Positions 54,265 to 62,313 of a stretch of 64,000 bases of DNA are shown in pieces. The notes under the pieces were generated by a model. That model was not told where the DNA came from and searched no databases. It was given only the letters and a program-made list of their open reading frames with translations. Location: positions 1 through 64,000 of the forward strand of contig CAVWHE010000004.1 of assembly GCA_963754845.1 (NCBI GenBank). The letters run 5' to 3'. Numbering within the stretch: the first letter of the stretch is position 1; each line of letters starts with the position of its first letter. This DNA is from JAKASV01 sp963754845. GTDB lineage: Bacteria > Babelota > Babeliae > Babelales > Vermiphilaceae. A program made the translations under genes and the position numbers.

Positions 54265-54293
54265 ATTATAGAAATAAAATCTTAAAAAATCAA
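54265..54293 (-). promoter_or_regulatory. groSL promoter TTGATT-17-TATAAT
   Basis: On the minus strand, TTGATT (54288-54293), a 17-bp spacer and a perfect TATAAT (54265-54270), giving a leader of about 80 nt. I see no CIRCE element (TTAGCACTC-9-GAGTGCTAA) here, so HrcA-type control is not evident. The rest of 54179-54581 is AT-rich and shows no gene. Confidence 0.75.
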
Positions 54294-54581
54294 CTAATTT
54301 TTTTTGATAATCATATACTCAACTTTTCTTCATGGCTCTACTCATGTGGACCTTGATAATTGCCCTTGGTGAGCGCATTTGAATGGTCATTCATGGATGC
54401 CTTAAAAAGCTGCCAAGATTAGGTACGTGTGTGTACTTTTTCTGAGTCTTAAGGCGAAGTGTTTATACCAGTCTCATGCAAGAACTTGGCAAGAGCGTGC
54501 GCGAGGGCGTATAGTTGTGGTGGGGGTCTTTGCGTTGTGATGATGGAGGTGGTAACGGCAGGCGGAGAAGGAGTGCAGAGT

Positions 54582-55256
54582 ATGGCGACGATCTATCCGA
54601 GTCTCCTCGGCATCGATATGCTTAACGTTCAGAAAGTTGTTGAGATGGTCGACCCCTACGTCAAGGGCTATCAGGTCGACATCATGGATAACCACTTTGT
54701 GCCCAACCTTTCATATGGAGCCGATTTTGTCAATGCTCTGGCGCGGATTACCTACAAGACGGTGTGGGTGCATCTCATGGTTGACAACCCCGACGACATG
54801 CTCGATAAATTTTTCCTTCAGCCGGGTTCACTCATAACTTTTCACTTTGAAGCGGAAACAAAAATACCAAGAACCATAACGCACATAAAAGATAAAAAAT
54901 GGCACGCGAGTATAGCGCTTAACCCCAAAACGGGTCTTGAGGTGATTTTTCCATTTTTGCCACTCGTCCATCAGGTCCTTGTTATGTCGGTTGATCCTGG
55001 CTTTCCTGGACAAGACTTTGTGCCAGAGACCTTTGAAAGAGTGAGAACGCTCGCAGGACTGCGCGAAACATCGGGTCTTGACATTCGTATAGGGGTCGAT
55101 GGAGGCGTCAAGGAGGACCTCATCGGACCTCTCATTGAGGCGGGTGTCGATGACATAGCGATCGCCTCAGCTATCTTTGATACGCCCGATCCTGTTGGTG
55201 CTGTTAAGAGTTTTGCTGCCTGCGCCGAGGCCTTCAGTCGCCGCGACGTTGAATGA
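54582..55256 (+). CDS. rpe: Ribulose-phosphate 3-epimerase
   Basis: A 224-residue TIM-barrel enzyme interconverting ribulose 5-phosphate and xylulose 5-phosphate. Motifs: YPSLLGIDMLN, YQVDIMDNHFVPNLSYG (metal and catalytic aspartate; G replaced by N in the usual MDGHFVPN), VHLMVDNPD, VLVMSVDPGFPGQDF, IGVDGGV and AIASAIF. ATG 54582 follows AAGGAG. Length is normal for the family. The MDN change is conservative in place and activity is likely kept. Confidence 0.9.
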   Translation: MATIYPSLLGIDMLNVQKVVEMVDPYVKGYQVDIMDNHFVPNLSYGADFVNALARITYKTVWVHLMVDNPDDMLDKFFLQPGSLITFHFEAETKIPRTITHIKDKKWHASIALNPKTGLEVIFPFLPLVHQVLVMSVDPGFPGQDFVPETFERVRTLAGLRETSGLDIRIGVDGGVKEDLIGPLIEAGVDDIAIASAIFDTPDPVGAVKSFAACAEAFSRRDVE

Positions 55257-55277
55257 AAAAGGAAAAAAAAGGGAGAG

Positions 55278-55334
55278 CGAAATGCGCGGCATCCGGTTCG
55301 CGCGGTTGCATTAAACGTGATGCCGCGCATTTCG
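55278..55334. terminator. Perfect 16-bp inverted repeat, probable terminator
   Basis: CGAAATGCGCGGCATC (55278-55293) and GATGCCGCGCATTTCG (55319-55334) match perfectly around a 25-nt loop, between convergent rpe and the 55412 gene. On the minus strand a T8 run follows about 10 bases later. A terminator for the minus-strand gene is the likely use. Confidence 0.65.
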
Positions 55335-55411
55335 AAAAGCATCTGCGACGTTGTTACTCTCAGCGCCCTCACACAATAGCGGGGAACTTCTGGTACGTTT
55401 TCGTGAAATTC

Positions 55412-56314
55412 TTAAAGAGTTGCTACTGCTGTCGCCGTCGGCCCGCCAGCCAATGATGCGCTGGTGCTTGATGGTTGGCTGCCACGATTGGCGCTCCTGC
55501 TGTTCCTTCGCGTTGCTCCTCCGTGTTGTTGCGACGGTACCCTCTGTCCTCCTGGTGCGGGGGTGAATGAGGCGACGATGCGGTTGAGCTCATCGGCGCC
55601 TTGGCGTGCGCTATTAATAGCGGCGGTGATGCTATCCTCATTCGTATCGGCAATTCCTGTCAACAGCGCCGAACGCACGGCAACGTTATAATTTGCTAAA
55701 AATTTCTCGACGATCGCAGTGTAAATGGGCGGGCACGGAGTTGTACGGAACACATTTATGTGTTCGCCCCTGGTGAGTGACTGCACGTGATCAGAGCAGT
55801 CCTGCGACCAGTTTCCGGCGTTGCGTTCAGCGGCGATGATACGCCTGGTTTCGGTGAGTGTGCTGACGCCGGTAGCGGCTGCATCCCGCAGAGCGGTGAG
55901 GTGTTCCATTTCTTCCGCGGTCGGCCGAGCGTTGTTGCCGCGCCACCTTCTGTATGCAGTGTAGATGGCGGTGAGTGTGACAGCTCCAAGAGTTGCCATG
56001 TAAGGATGTCCCGTCACGACACCGGCTGTTGCTGCCACCGATCTCTGAACGCCGAGCGGCATGTGGCGATAGACGCTGCCGGCGGCACGAGAGGCTCCGC
56101 CCGCCAACGGGTTAATCAGCGACTTGGCTTTGCCCCATACATATGTACCAAAGTCCTTGAGCCCAGCGCGGGCCGTAGCGGCAGCAACCGCGCCTGCGAC
56201 TCTTTGCGGAAGCGATGCAGCTTGACGTGCTTGACTTGCACATGCAGGTGGCGCGGCAACAGCAATTACGGACGCCAGTGCTGCAATGAGTTTAAGAGCG
56301 AATGCTCTCTTCAT
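55412..56314 (-). CDS. Exported protein of unknown function
   Basis: A 300-residue protein. Signal peptide MKRAFALKLIAALASVIAVAAPPACA, after GGAGG at ATG 56314. Region 40-130 has a helical, glycine-containing membrane-like stretch (VAATAGVVTGHPYMATLGAV), then a soluble helical region with acidic and basic blocks (EEMEHLTALRDAAATGVSTL) and a low-complexity Ser/Gly/Arg C terminus (QQHGGATRRNSRSANRGSQ). Weak similarity in layout to the two proteins at 56649 and 57185. No family is named. Confidence 0.65.
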   Translation of the reverse strand: MKRAFALKLIAALASVIAVAAPPACASQARQAASLPQRVAGAVAAATARAGLKDFGTYVWGKAKSLINPLAGGASRAAGSVYRHMPLGVQRSVAATAGVVTGHPYMATLGAVTLTAIYTAYRRWRGNNARPTAEEMEHLTALRDAAATGVSTLTETRRIIAAERNAGNWSQDCSDHVQSLTRGEHINVFRTTPCPPIYTAIVEKFLANYNVAVRSALLTGIADTNEDSITAAINSARQGADELNRIVASFTPAPGGQRVPSQQHGGATRRNSRSANRGSQPSSTSASLAGGPTATAVATL

Positions 56315-56475
56315 GAAGTCCTCCATCCTGATAAAAATATAGAGTGTTTAAACTTGTAAACGACGATCATTATTGTAAAAGAATAAATTAAAGAGTCAAA
56401 AGCCCCAAGTCCATGTTCAGTGTCGCGATGAAGGGTTCACAAAACGTTGGTGGCTGTGCAGGGCGCACCAAAAAA

Positions 56476-56497
56476 ACGACCGGCAGAGGCCGGTCGT
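56476..56497 (-). terminator. Rho-independent terminator
   Basis: ACGACCGGC-AGAG-GCCGGTCGT (56476-56497); on the minus strand a run of T follows. It ends transcription from the 56649/57185 genes. Nothing else is seen in 56315-56648. Confidence 0.88.
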
Positions 56498-56648
56498 CGG
56501 TAAACAAAGGAAACCGTCAAGGCACGCTTGCCCCGACGCGCGTTACACATAACGCAGAACTTTCTCAGCCCGCCTGGCAGTTCTTCACTGAGCCATCGCA
56601 GGAAAAACCATCCCTGGCACTATGCTTGTGCCTGGCAGACACGAAGTC

Positions 56649-57059
56649 CTAAAATTGGCAGTTTACGTTTGCTGGATAATTTGCATCGTTGTCTGGTGGG
56701 CACACGCATATCCAGCGTCCGCCATCTTCAACGGGAGATTTTTTGCTGGCGGCCTTTGCGACGATGTACACGGCAAGTGCGGCGGTGGCGACGCCAGCGG
56801 CAATTTTGAACCTCCTGTCGGAAACGACGGTCCTGACGCACTCGGGCGTTCTTTCCCACACGTAGTTAGCACCGTCGTGTACCTTCTGCACGCCGCTGTG
56901 CCAGTAGGGAGCAACCGTAGCTTTGGCGCGAGCAATCATGCCAGAAGTTGTGGCTGTCGTTGTTACAACTGCAGCCTTAAGTGTGCCTTCGCTGTCGCCA
57001 CAGAGCTGAAGAGAAACAACTAACGTCGCAATTGAAAGAACTTTGTTGTTCATTTTCAT
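56649..57059 (-). CDS. Small exported protein, ARAKATVAPYW family (copy 1)
   Basis: A 136-residue protein with signal peptide MKMNNKVLSIATLVVSLQLCGDSEG. A conserved block, ARAKATVAPYWHSG then YVWERTPECVRTVVS and RFKIAAG, is shared with the neighbour at 57185. A transmembrane helix (IAAGVATAALAVYIVAKAA) precedes a cysteine-containing acidic tail (WICVCPPDNDAN). AAGGAGG before the ATG. The function is unknown. Confidence 0.72.
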   Translation of the reverse strand: MKMNNKVLSIATLVVSLQLCGDSEGTLKAAVVTTTATTSGMIARAKATVAPYWHSGVQKVHDGANYVWERTPECVRTVVSDRRFKIAAGVATAALAVYIVAKAASKKSPVEDGGRWICVCPPDNDANYPANVNCQF

Positions 57060-57184
57060 GAAAGACCTCCTTGAGGAAATGCGGTGACTTAAAAACAGAA
57101 AACGCTACGCACTTACGGAAGAATACGTATTCTTTCTATGGTTGTTCATGCCACGAGGCCGCTGTTAACGGGTGTGCCGCCATT

Positions 57185-57547
57185 TTAGATTAAGCCGGCC
57201 TCTTCCTCGTGCCTGTGCGCAAAAAACATCTTATAGGCAAAGCTTACAACGACAAGCGCGGCAAGGGCAGTAGTTACACTCACGGCAGCAATTTTAAACC
57301 TTTTGTTTGAAAGGATAGTTCTGACCCTGGCAGGCGTTCTCTGCCACACGTAGTCGGTGCCCGCCTGCACCGTCTGCATGCCGCTGTGCCAGTAAGGGGC
57401 AACCGTGGCCTTGGCACGAGCAAACACGCCAGAGTTTGCGACTGTGCGCGGTATCGCCACTGTTGAAGAAGTACTTTCGCCGGCGCCGCAGAGCTGAAGG
57501 GAGACAGCGAGAGCCACGACGGTCAAAGCCTTGCCACCCGTTTTCAT
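57185..57547 (-). CDS. Small exported protein, ARAKATVAPYW family (copy 2)
   Basis: A 120-residue paralogue of the 56649 protein. Signal peptide MKTGGKALTVVALAVSLQLCGAGES; shared ARAKATVAPYWHSGMQTVQ and YVWQRTPARVRTIL; a transmembrane helix (TALAALVVVSFAYKMFF); short basic/acidic tail (AHRHEEEAGLI). Start ATG 57547 after GAGGAGG. The two genes are adjacent and same-strand, a recent tandem duplication. Confidence 0.72.
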   Translation of the reverse strand: MKTGGKALTVVALAVSLQLCGAGESTSSTVAIPRTVANSGVFARAKATVAPYWHSGMQTVQAGTDYVWQRTPARVRTILSNKRFKIAAVSVTTALAALVVVSFAYKMFFAHRHEEEAGLI

Positions 57548-57741
57548 ATAAATACCTCCTCGAGCCATAGATAACTCACCTGAAAAAAGAAGCTACACAC
57601 AAACGTGGCATTGCTACCACGATCTTTTTTTACCTATCATCGCATCGCGAGGTACGCCGGTACCGAACGCATGAACACGGTACGCACGTACACGCGGCGG
57701 TGGCAGTATACGTACCAATGCTACCGTCAGAAAGCGCGAAG

Positions 57742-59508
57742 TCAACAGGCCTTTTCACCGCGAGCGCGTCCTCGTTGGGTTTGATTTTTGAACATGTGCT
57801 CGATCTCTCTGACGGTTGTCGCCTGTCGCGCCGATTTATCGTGGCGATAGCCCACGAAGCGCGGAAACCTGAGGGCATAACCTGCCGCGTGCTGGCCGCG
57901 CCCTGCCGTGTGAACGGGCGAAAGAGTGATTTCGTCGGCGCGAATGAGACATACGATGTCGGGGGTCGTCCATACATCGGGGACGAGGTCTTTGGAACAT
58001 GTAACATTTTTTGGTTGCTCGGCAACAGCACGAGCATCACATTTTTCTTTGAGCTTATCCCAATCGCGGTCCTTGAGGCCAGTGCCAATTTTTGCAACTG
58101 TTTCAAAACGATCATGGTGTTCATCAAACACACCCACTAAAAAAGCACCGACACCGAATGCTGTTCTTTTGCCACTTCCAGCATAGTACCCTAAGATTAC
58201 ACAATCGATGGTGTCCTCCAAGTGCCCGCCTTCCGTGCGCTTCAATTTAATCCAATTAAAATTTCTCTTGCCCGGCATGTAGTGTGCGTGGATGCGCTTT
58301 ACGACGACGCCTTCGAACCCGGCGTTGATATTTTCATAAAAGTAATCTTCGAGTTCCTCGGTGGTATCAATGTGTTTTTGCGCAACGAGGTCCACGTGAC
58401 CTTCATATGATGGATCGATGAGGGCTGCGAGTTTTTTCCTACGCGCGCAGAGCTGCTCGTCGAGAAGGTCGCTGCCGTCAAGGTAGAGAATATCGAAGAG
58501 AAAGACCCTCAGGGGCAAAATCTCGGCGGCAGATTCTATGCCGTGTTTTCTTTTACGTTTGGCGGTTTCCTGAAAAGGCAAAAAAGTTCGTATGTTGGGA
58601 TCGTACGCTACTGCTTCGCCTTCACAGATGAACGATGATGCCCTGAGATGGCTCAATGCCTCGATAAGATCAGGGAACATGTGCGTTATATCCTGAAGAT
58701 TGCGCGAAAAAAGAATCATGGTTGCTGGCGTACGTGTTCTGTCGCTGTGAATTTGAAGACGGAATCCGTCGATCTTGGGTTCGGCAACACAGGGACCGAT
58801 TTTTTCAATGATGGCATGCGCGCTCGGCAAACGTTCGGCCGACGCTGGTCGCAGAGGAATGCCGATGTGGACCTTCATTGCCTGGAGAGCTTCGATACCG
58901 CCCTCCTTGAGCGATTGTGCAATAAAACCTATGTCGGCGCATACGTTGTACGCCTTTTCTATAGTTGCTCGCAACGATTTATTGCCGGCGATCATCCACG
59001 AAAGGGCGTCGATGAGTGTCATATCAGAAAAACCGAGCCTCAACTGACCAAGGACGATACGGAGGGCGTATTTCGCTTGTAATGGTTCAAGACGCGCCAG
59101 GAGATTGCGGAGGTGGCTTATTTTTTTTTCGTGGGATCCGGCGCCTTCGATGGTCTCAAGCTCACAAAGGTCGTGATAGACCTGTTCGATGGTCATGTCA
59201 TGAGATGCGTGCCATGAACAATGCGAGACAAGAAGGCCGAGATCGCCACATTCTTTGAGTTCGTGTGCAATGTCGCTTGGTGAATGGCCAAGGAGTTGAG
59301 CAACTGCTTTGATCGCGCTCTTTTCGGCTATGTTGAGACGTGTTCTTAGGTAAGGTGGGTGAAGTTGCCCCAACGACATGGTGCACACGATGGAAGTTTC
59401 AGCGGGACTCGCCTGCGTAAGGAGCTCAGCGAGCACGCGCGTAATCTCAAGGCGCGATGTTATCGGCTCGATGGTGGAAAACACACGTGCAACACTATCA
59501 AAATTCAT
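57742..59508 (-). CDS. Archaeal-type ATP-dependent DNA ligase
   Basis: A 588-residue enzyme with the full set of ligase motifs: nucleotidyl lysine in AEPKIDGFRLQIHSD (K near residue 243), ICEGEAVAYDP (III), FLFDILYLDG (IIIa), EGVVVKRI (IV), FNWIKLKR (V) and LRFPRFVGYR (VI). The N-terminal 200 residues form the DNA-binding domain of archaeal/eukaryotic ligase I type (ITRVLAELL, YALRIVLGQLRLGF). Bacterial replication normally uses NAD-dependent LigA; this one needs ATP. ATG 59508 after GGAGAGG. It follows the MutS-like gene by 78 bp with a hairpin between. Lateral origin is likely but inferred. Confidence 0.9.
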   Translation of the reverse strand: MNFDSVARVFSTIEPITSRLEITRVLAELLTQASPAETSIVCTMSLGQLHPPYLRTRLNIAEKSAIKAVAQLLGHSPSDIAHELKECGDLGLLVSHCSWHASHDMTIEQVYHDLCELETIEGAGSHEKKISHLRNLLARLEPLQAKYALRIVLGQLRLGFSDMTLIDALSWMIAGNKSLRATIEKAYNVCADIGFIAQSLKEGGIEALQAMKVHIGIPLRPASAERLPSAHAIIEKIGPCVAEPKIDGFRLQIHSDRTRTPATMILFSRNLQDITHMFPDLIEALSHLRASSFICEGEAVAYDPNIRTFLPFQETAKRKRKHGIESAAEILPLRVFLFDILYLDGSDLLDEQLCARRKKLAALIDPSYEGHVDLVAQKHIDTTEELEDYFYENINAGFEGVVVKRIHAHYMPGKRNFNWIKLKRTEGGHLEDTIDCVILGYYAGSGKRTAFGVGAFLVGVFDEHHDRFETVAKIGTGLKDRDWDKLKEKCDARAVAEQPKNVTCSKDLVPDVWTTPDIVCLIRADEITLSPVHTAGRGQHAAGYALRFPRFVGYRHDKSARQATTVREIEHMFKNQTQRGRARGEKAC

Positions 59509-59529
59509 GACCTCTCCTACCCTCCCTCT

Positions 59530-59578
59530 TGGGGTCGCCTCACCATGATGGTTATGATGCACTGTCGAGGCGACCCCA
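59530..59578. repeat. Perfect 12-bp inverted repeat between mutS-like gene and ligase
   Basis: TGGGGTCGCCTC (59530-59541) and GAGGCGACCCCA (59567-59578) pair around a 25-nt loop. It lies just before the ligase ribosome site and just after the MutS-like stop. Without a T-run it could be an attenuator or a transcript-stabilising hairpin. Confidence 0.6.
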
Positions 59579-59586
59579 GAAGTTCT

Positions 59587-61740
59587 TTAAAATTCAATCG
59601 ATGGCATCTCAGCCAACAAAAGTTCGCGAGCCACACCGTTTTCACTCACACCCGGCTCAAGGAGGTGAGAAAAAATGATGGAATCGGCACCGCGTACTCC
59701 GTCCATTTTGAAGTTTTTGCAAATGCCGCCTGTTTGTCCTTCAAGAGCCGAAAGTTCGTCGACAAAATGCGTGGCGATGGCGCAGCACACGGTGGGTAAG
59801 TGCGCCATGTGGAGAATGAACTTCTTGGCAGCATCGGCACCGTCGACGGCGCGCGTGCCATTAAAGAGTTCGTCAATGACAACGAAGGCCCGTTCGCCCT
59901 TGGTGGCATCGAGGCTGTCAAGGGTGGCGACAAGCTTTTTTGCCCGCATGATCTGTTCATGAAAAAGCGAACGACCGCGTGCCGTATCGTCGCACACGTT
60001 CATGTATGTTGCAAAAAACGAACACGGAGCTACGGAAAAACTGCGTGCCGGCACGAGCGTTATAGTTTGTGCGCAGAGGACACAAAGAGCAATGGCCTTG
60101 AGAACAGTCGATTTGCCGCCCTTGTTAGAACCCGTGGTGACCATGATACGCATGGTGTCCGGTGAGCCAAAGGACGCGCTGTTTGTCACGACGCTTTCAT
60201 GCGCAACGAGGGGATGCCAAAAGTCCTGGGCTTCTACGTGTGATCCATTGAGTTCGCTGTACGTGGCACAACAAAGTTGTGCGTGGCTACCGGCATACTT
60301 TTTGTGTGCCCGAGAAAGTGCAACGCAGGTGTCAAGGTCGCCAAAGAGTTTGAAAGCGCCGACGAAATCGTTCTTGCACTCATGCATACGCTTGTACGCT
60401 ACAAGGATGCGACCTGCGTTGGAAAAGAACGATGGCTTGCCTTTGAATGTGTCGGTCATCAGGAGTTTAACAAGCTCTTTGAGCTCGCTCGTTCCTGTGC
60501 CAAAGAACGCCTCTTCAACAGCCTTGACGGGAAGAGCGCACGCGAGTTTTGGATTCCTGCGAGCCACGTCACAGACCATTTTGAGTGCACGTACATACCG
60601 TGCCACGCTCATGAGTTTGCCCTGAAGGTGGCATACCACGTCGCGTTTTCTTCTAAAGGTGTCGATGAATGTTTTTGTTGCAAAAACACGGCCTATAACG
60701 TTGAACGAACTGGCAAATACTTTGAACCCTGCCAGAATACTGAAAGCGCTGCCGTACTTCTTGGCCCGGATTGCCATTTCAGCCTCAGTGAAATTTTTGC
60801 CATCCGCCTGTGCGAACCTGCCTGCCATGGCCAGGTGTTTCGCACGCCCGGCTGCCGAACGATGGTAACGAAGTTCGTCAATGCCAACCTTGGGGTTATA
60901 GAAACCGAGAGCTCCGTGAAGTGCACTACCAAGTGTACAGGCCTGTCCGATGATTTTGTTGACGGCATAGATGGTTGCCGTTGTAAGTGCTATGTCACCG
61001 ATCAAGCCATAGACGAGTCCACCATATGCCAGACGTGTACGTAACTCAAGCATGGTTGTGCTATGATTCATTGCCTCAAGACTCCGAACGTACTTCACAG
61101 CGCCAGAGGCCATCTTTTGTGCAAAAAAGTATGTTTCTGCCCGCTCTGTTATGATCTGGGGCTTGAGGAGGAGCGAACCAAAGTAAAAAGACTCGATGAA
61201 GTTTCTTTCCACCGCTGGCTGCTCTGCCCAAAATGACACAACGTCAGCCTCGGCTTCCTTTACCGTCGCTAGAAGCTCGGCAAGTTCGCGTGCTGCCGAG
61301 CTGTCTATTACAAGTTCTTCGACAAAGTCACGATATGCGGAGAGTTCTCGTGTGTCCGTTATAACGCGCGCCAACCTTTTGGCCGCCATCGCCTCACCAC
61401 AGCGTGTCGCCAAAGAGTCGCCAAGGAGACGGTCAAGAACGCTCGCTCGTTCATCCTGCCCCGACCCGCAGAGAACATCAAGATCTTTAAGGGCCGTCGT
61501 GAGCGACTCGTCGTCACATGAGGCATCGAGTCTGCGCTGAGATTTTTCGTGATTGGTTAAAATGCTGTACACGAGAGCTTGCTGTGCGCGGTCATCGCGG
61601 CGTTCGTAGGCGTGGTCGCGGAGCCTGCCGACAGTTTCAAATGAGACCTCTTGACCATGCAGCCACGGGACCCCACAAAATACGTAAAGGAATGCCGACA
61701 CACAAGCCATTTTTGCGTTCTGATTACGCTTTCTGGGCAT
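59587..61740 (-). CDS. MutS-family ATPase with N-terminal export signal
   Basis: A 717-residue protein; ATG 61740 after GGAGG. The N terminus (KMACVSAFLYVFCGVPWLHG) looks like a signal peptide, which MutS proteins lack. The C-terminal 250 residues match the MutS ATPase: FWHPLVAHE, Walker A TTGSNKGGKSTVLKAI near residue 540, SLFHEQIMRAKKLV, Walker B FVVIDELFNGTRAVDG near 620 and IATHFVDEL. The middle resembles the MutS lever (YFFAQKMASGAVKYVRSL) with a hydrophobic membrane-like segment near 230-280 (GGLVYGLIGDIALTTATIYAV). The mismatch-binding N-terminal domain is absent. It may act at the envelope or in the host; this is inference. An uncleaved anchor facing the cytoplasm is the alternative. 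Confidence 0.78.
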   Translation of the reverse strand: MPRKRNQNAKMACVSAFLYVFCGVPWLHGQEVSFETVGRLRDHAYERRDDRAQQALVYSILTNHEKSQRRLDASCDDESLTTALKDLDVLCGSGQDERASVLDRLLGDSLATRCGEAMAAKRLARVITDTRELSAYRDFVEELVIDSSAARELAELLATVKEAEADVVSFWAEQPAVERNFIESFYFGSLLLKPQIITERAETYFFAQKMASGAVKYVRSLEAMNHSTTMLELRTRLAYGGLVYGLIGDIALTTATIYAVNKIIGQACTLGSALHGALGFYNPKVGIDELRYHRSAAGRAKHLAMAGRFAQADGKNFTEAEMAIRAKKYGSAFSILAGFKVFASSFNVIGRVFATKTFIDTFRRKRDVVCHLQGKLMSVARYVRALKMVCDVARRNPKLACALPVKAVEEAFFGTGTSELKELVKLLMTDTFKGKPSFFSNAGRILVAYKRMHECKNDFVGAFKLFGDLDTCVALSRAHKKYAGSHAQLCCATYSELNGSHVEAQDFWHPLVAHESVVTNSASFGSPDTMRIMVTTGSNKGGKSTVLKAIALCVLCAQTITLVPARSFSVAPCSFFATYMNVCDDTARGRSLFHEQIMRAKKLVATLDSLDATKGERAFVVIDELFNGTRAVDGADAAKKFILHMAHLPTVCCAIATHFVDELSALEGQTGGICKNFKMDGVRGADSIIFSHLLEPGVSENGVARELLLAEMPSIEF

Positions 61741-61918
61741 AACCACCTCCATCAAGGTAATAACTCCACCTAGTACAACAAAGGCCGGTTCACCGGTTTG
61801 TTTTCTTCGTACCATCGCCAAAACCCCGGGGTTTGTTGTCACGTGCCGAGAGATTATATTTTACCGGTAGTCCCCCGTCAAGAGCTACGCGTGCAATTTT
61901 CTTGTTCACGCTTATTGC

Positions 61919-61947
61919 TTGACAACGGGCAAGCGCTGGAGGACACT
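61919..61947 (+). promoter_or_regulatory. Possible promoter TTGACA-17-GACACT
   Basis: A consensus -35 TTGACA at 61919-61924 with a weak -10 GACACT at 61942-61947, upstream of the small membrane-peptide gene at 62007. Confidence 0.45.
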
Positions 61948-62006
61948 GGCGTGGACGTGGTCGTTATTGGTCATTGAATCTGTTTTTTAATCCACGTGAG
62001 GCTTAT

Positions 62007-62153
62007 ATGAAGGGCAACCTTCTCATTGTTGTTGGCTCAGCAGTCCTTGCATGTGCTGTCATTATGATCACCGGCGTAACTTTGAAACTGGCACACATTA
62101 TGCTCGTGGGAGCCGTGGTAATGATAGTCTGCGGCTGTTGGTTGAGATTTTAA
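62007..62153 (+). CDS. 48-residue membrane peptide
   Basis: A short frame of 48 codons: ATG 62007, stop TAA 62151-62153. GTGAGG lies five bases before the ATG. It encodes two hydrophobic helices (LLIVVGSAVLACAVIMITGV and LAHIMLVGAVVMIVCGCWL) with a one-turn connection and a basic end (LRF). A small inner-membrane protein is likely; function unknown. It lies upstream of the RING-finger gene on the same strand, with its own promoter candidate. Confidence 0.6.
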   Translation: MKGNLLIVVGSAVLACAVIMITGVTLKLAHIMLVGAVVMIVCGCWLRF

Positions 62154-62313
62154 CGTCGACATGGCTCATCGCGAGGCATTTTTTCTTTTCAGATAATTTG
62201 ACGTGTTGTGCCGAGCCACAAACCGTCTGGTTTGGGCTTGACAAAACAGCGGCAACGTTAATAGTCTGGGGCGTTGTTTGTCGTGGGTGATTATTTTTTA
62301 GAGGGAATGAATT

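Noticed and set aside
54179..54581. CIRCE heat-shock operator upstream of groS
   Set aside because: No TTAGCACTC-9-GAGTGCTAA or close variant is visible on either strand.
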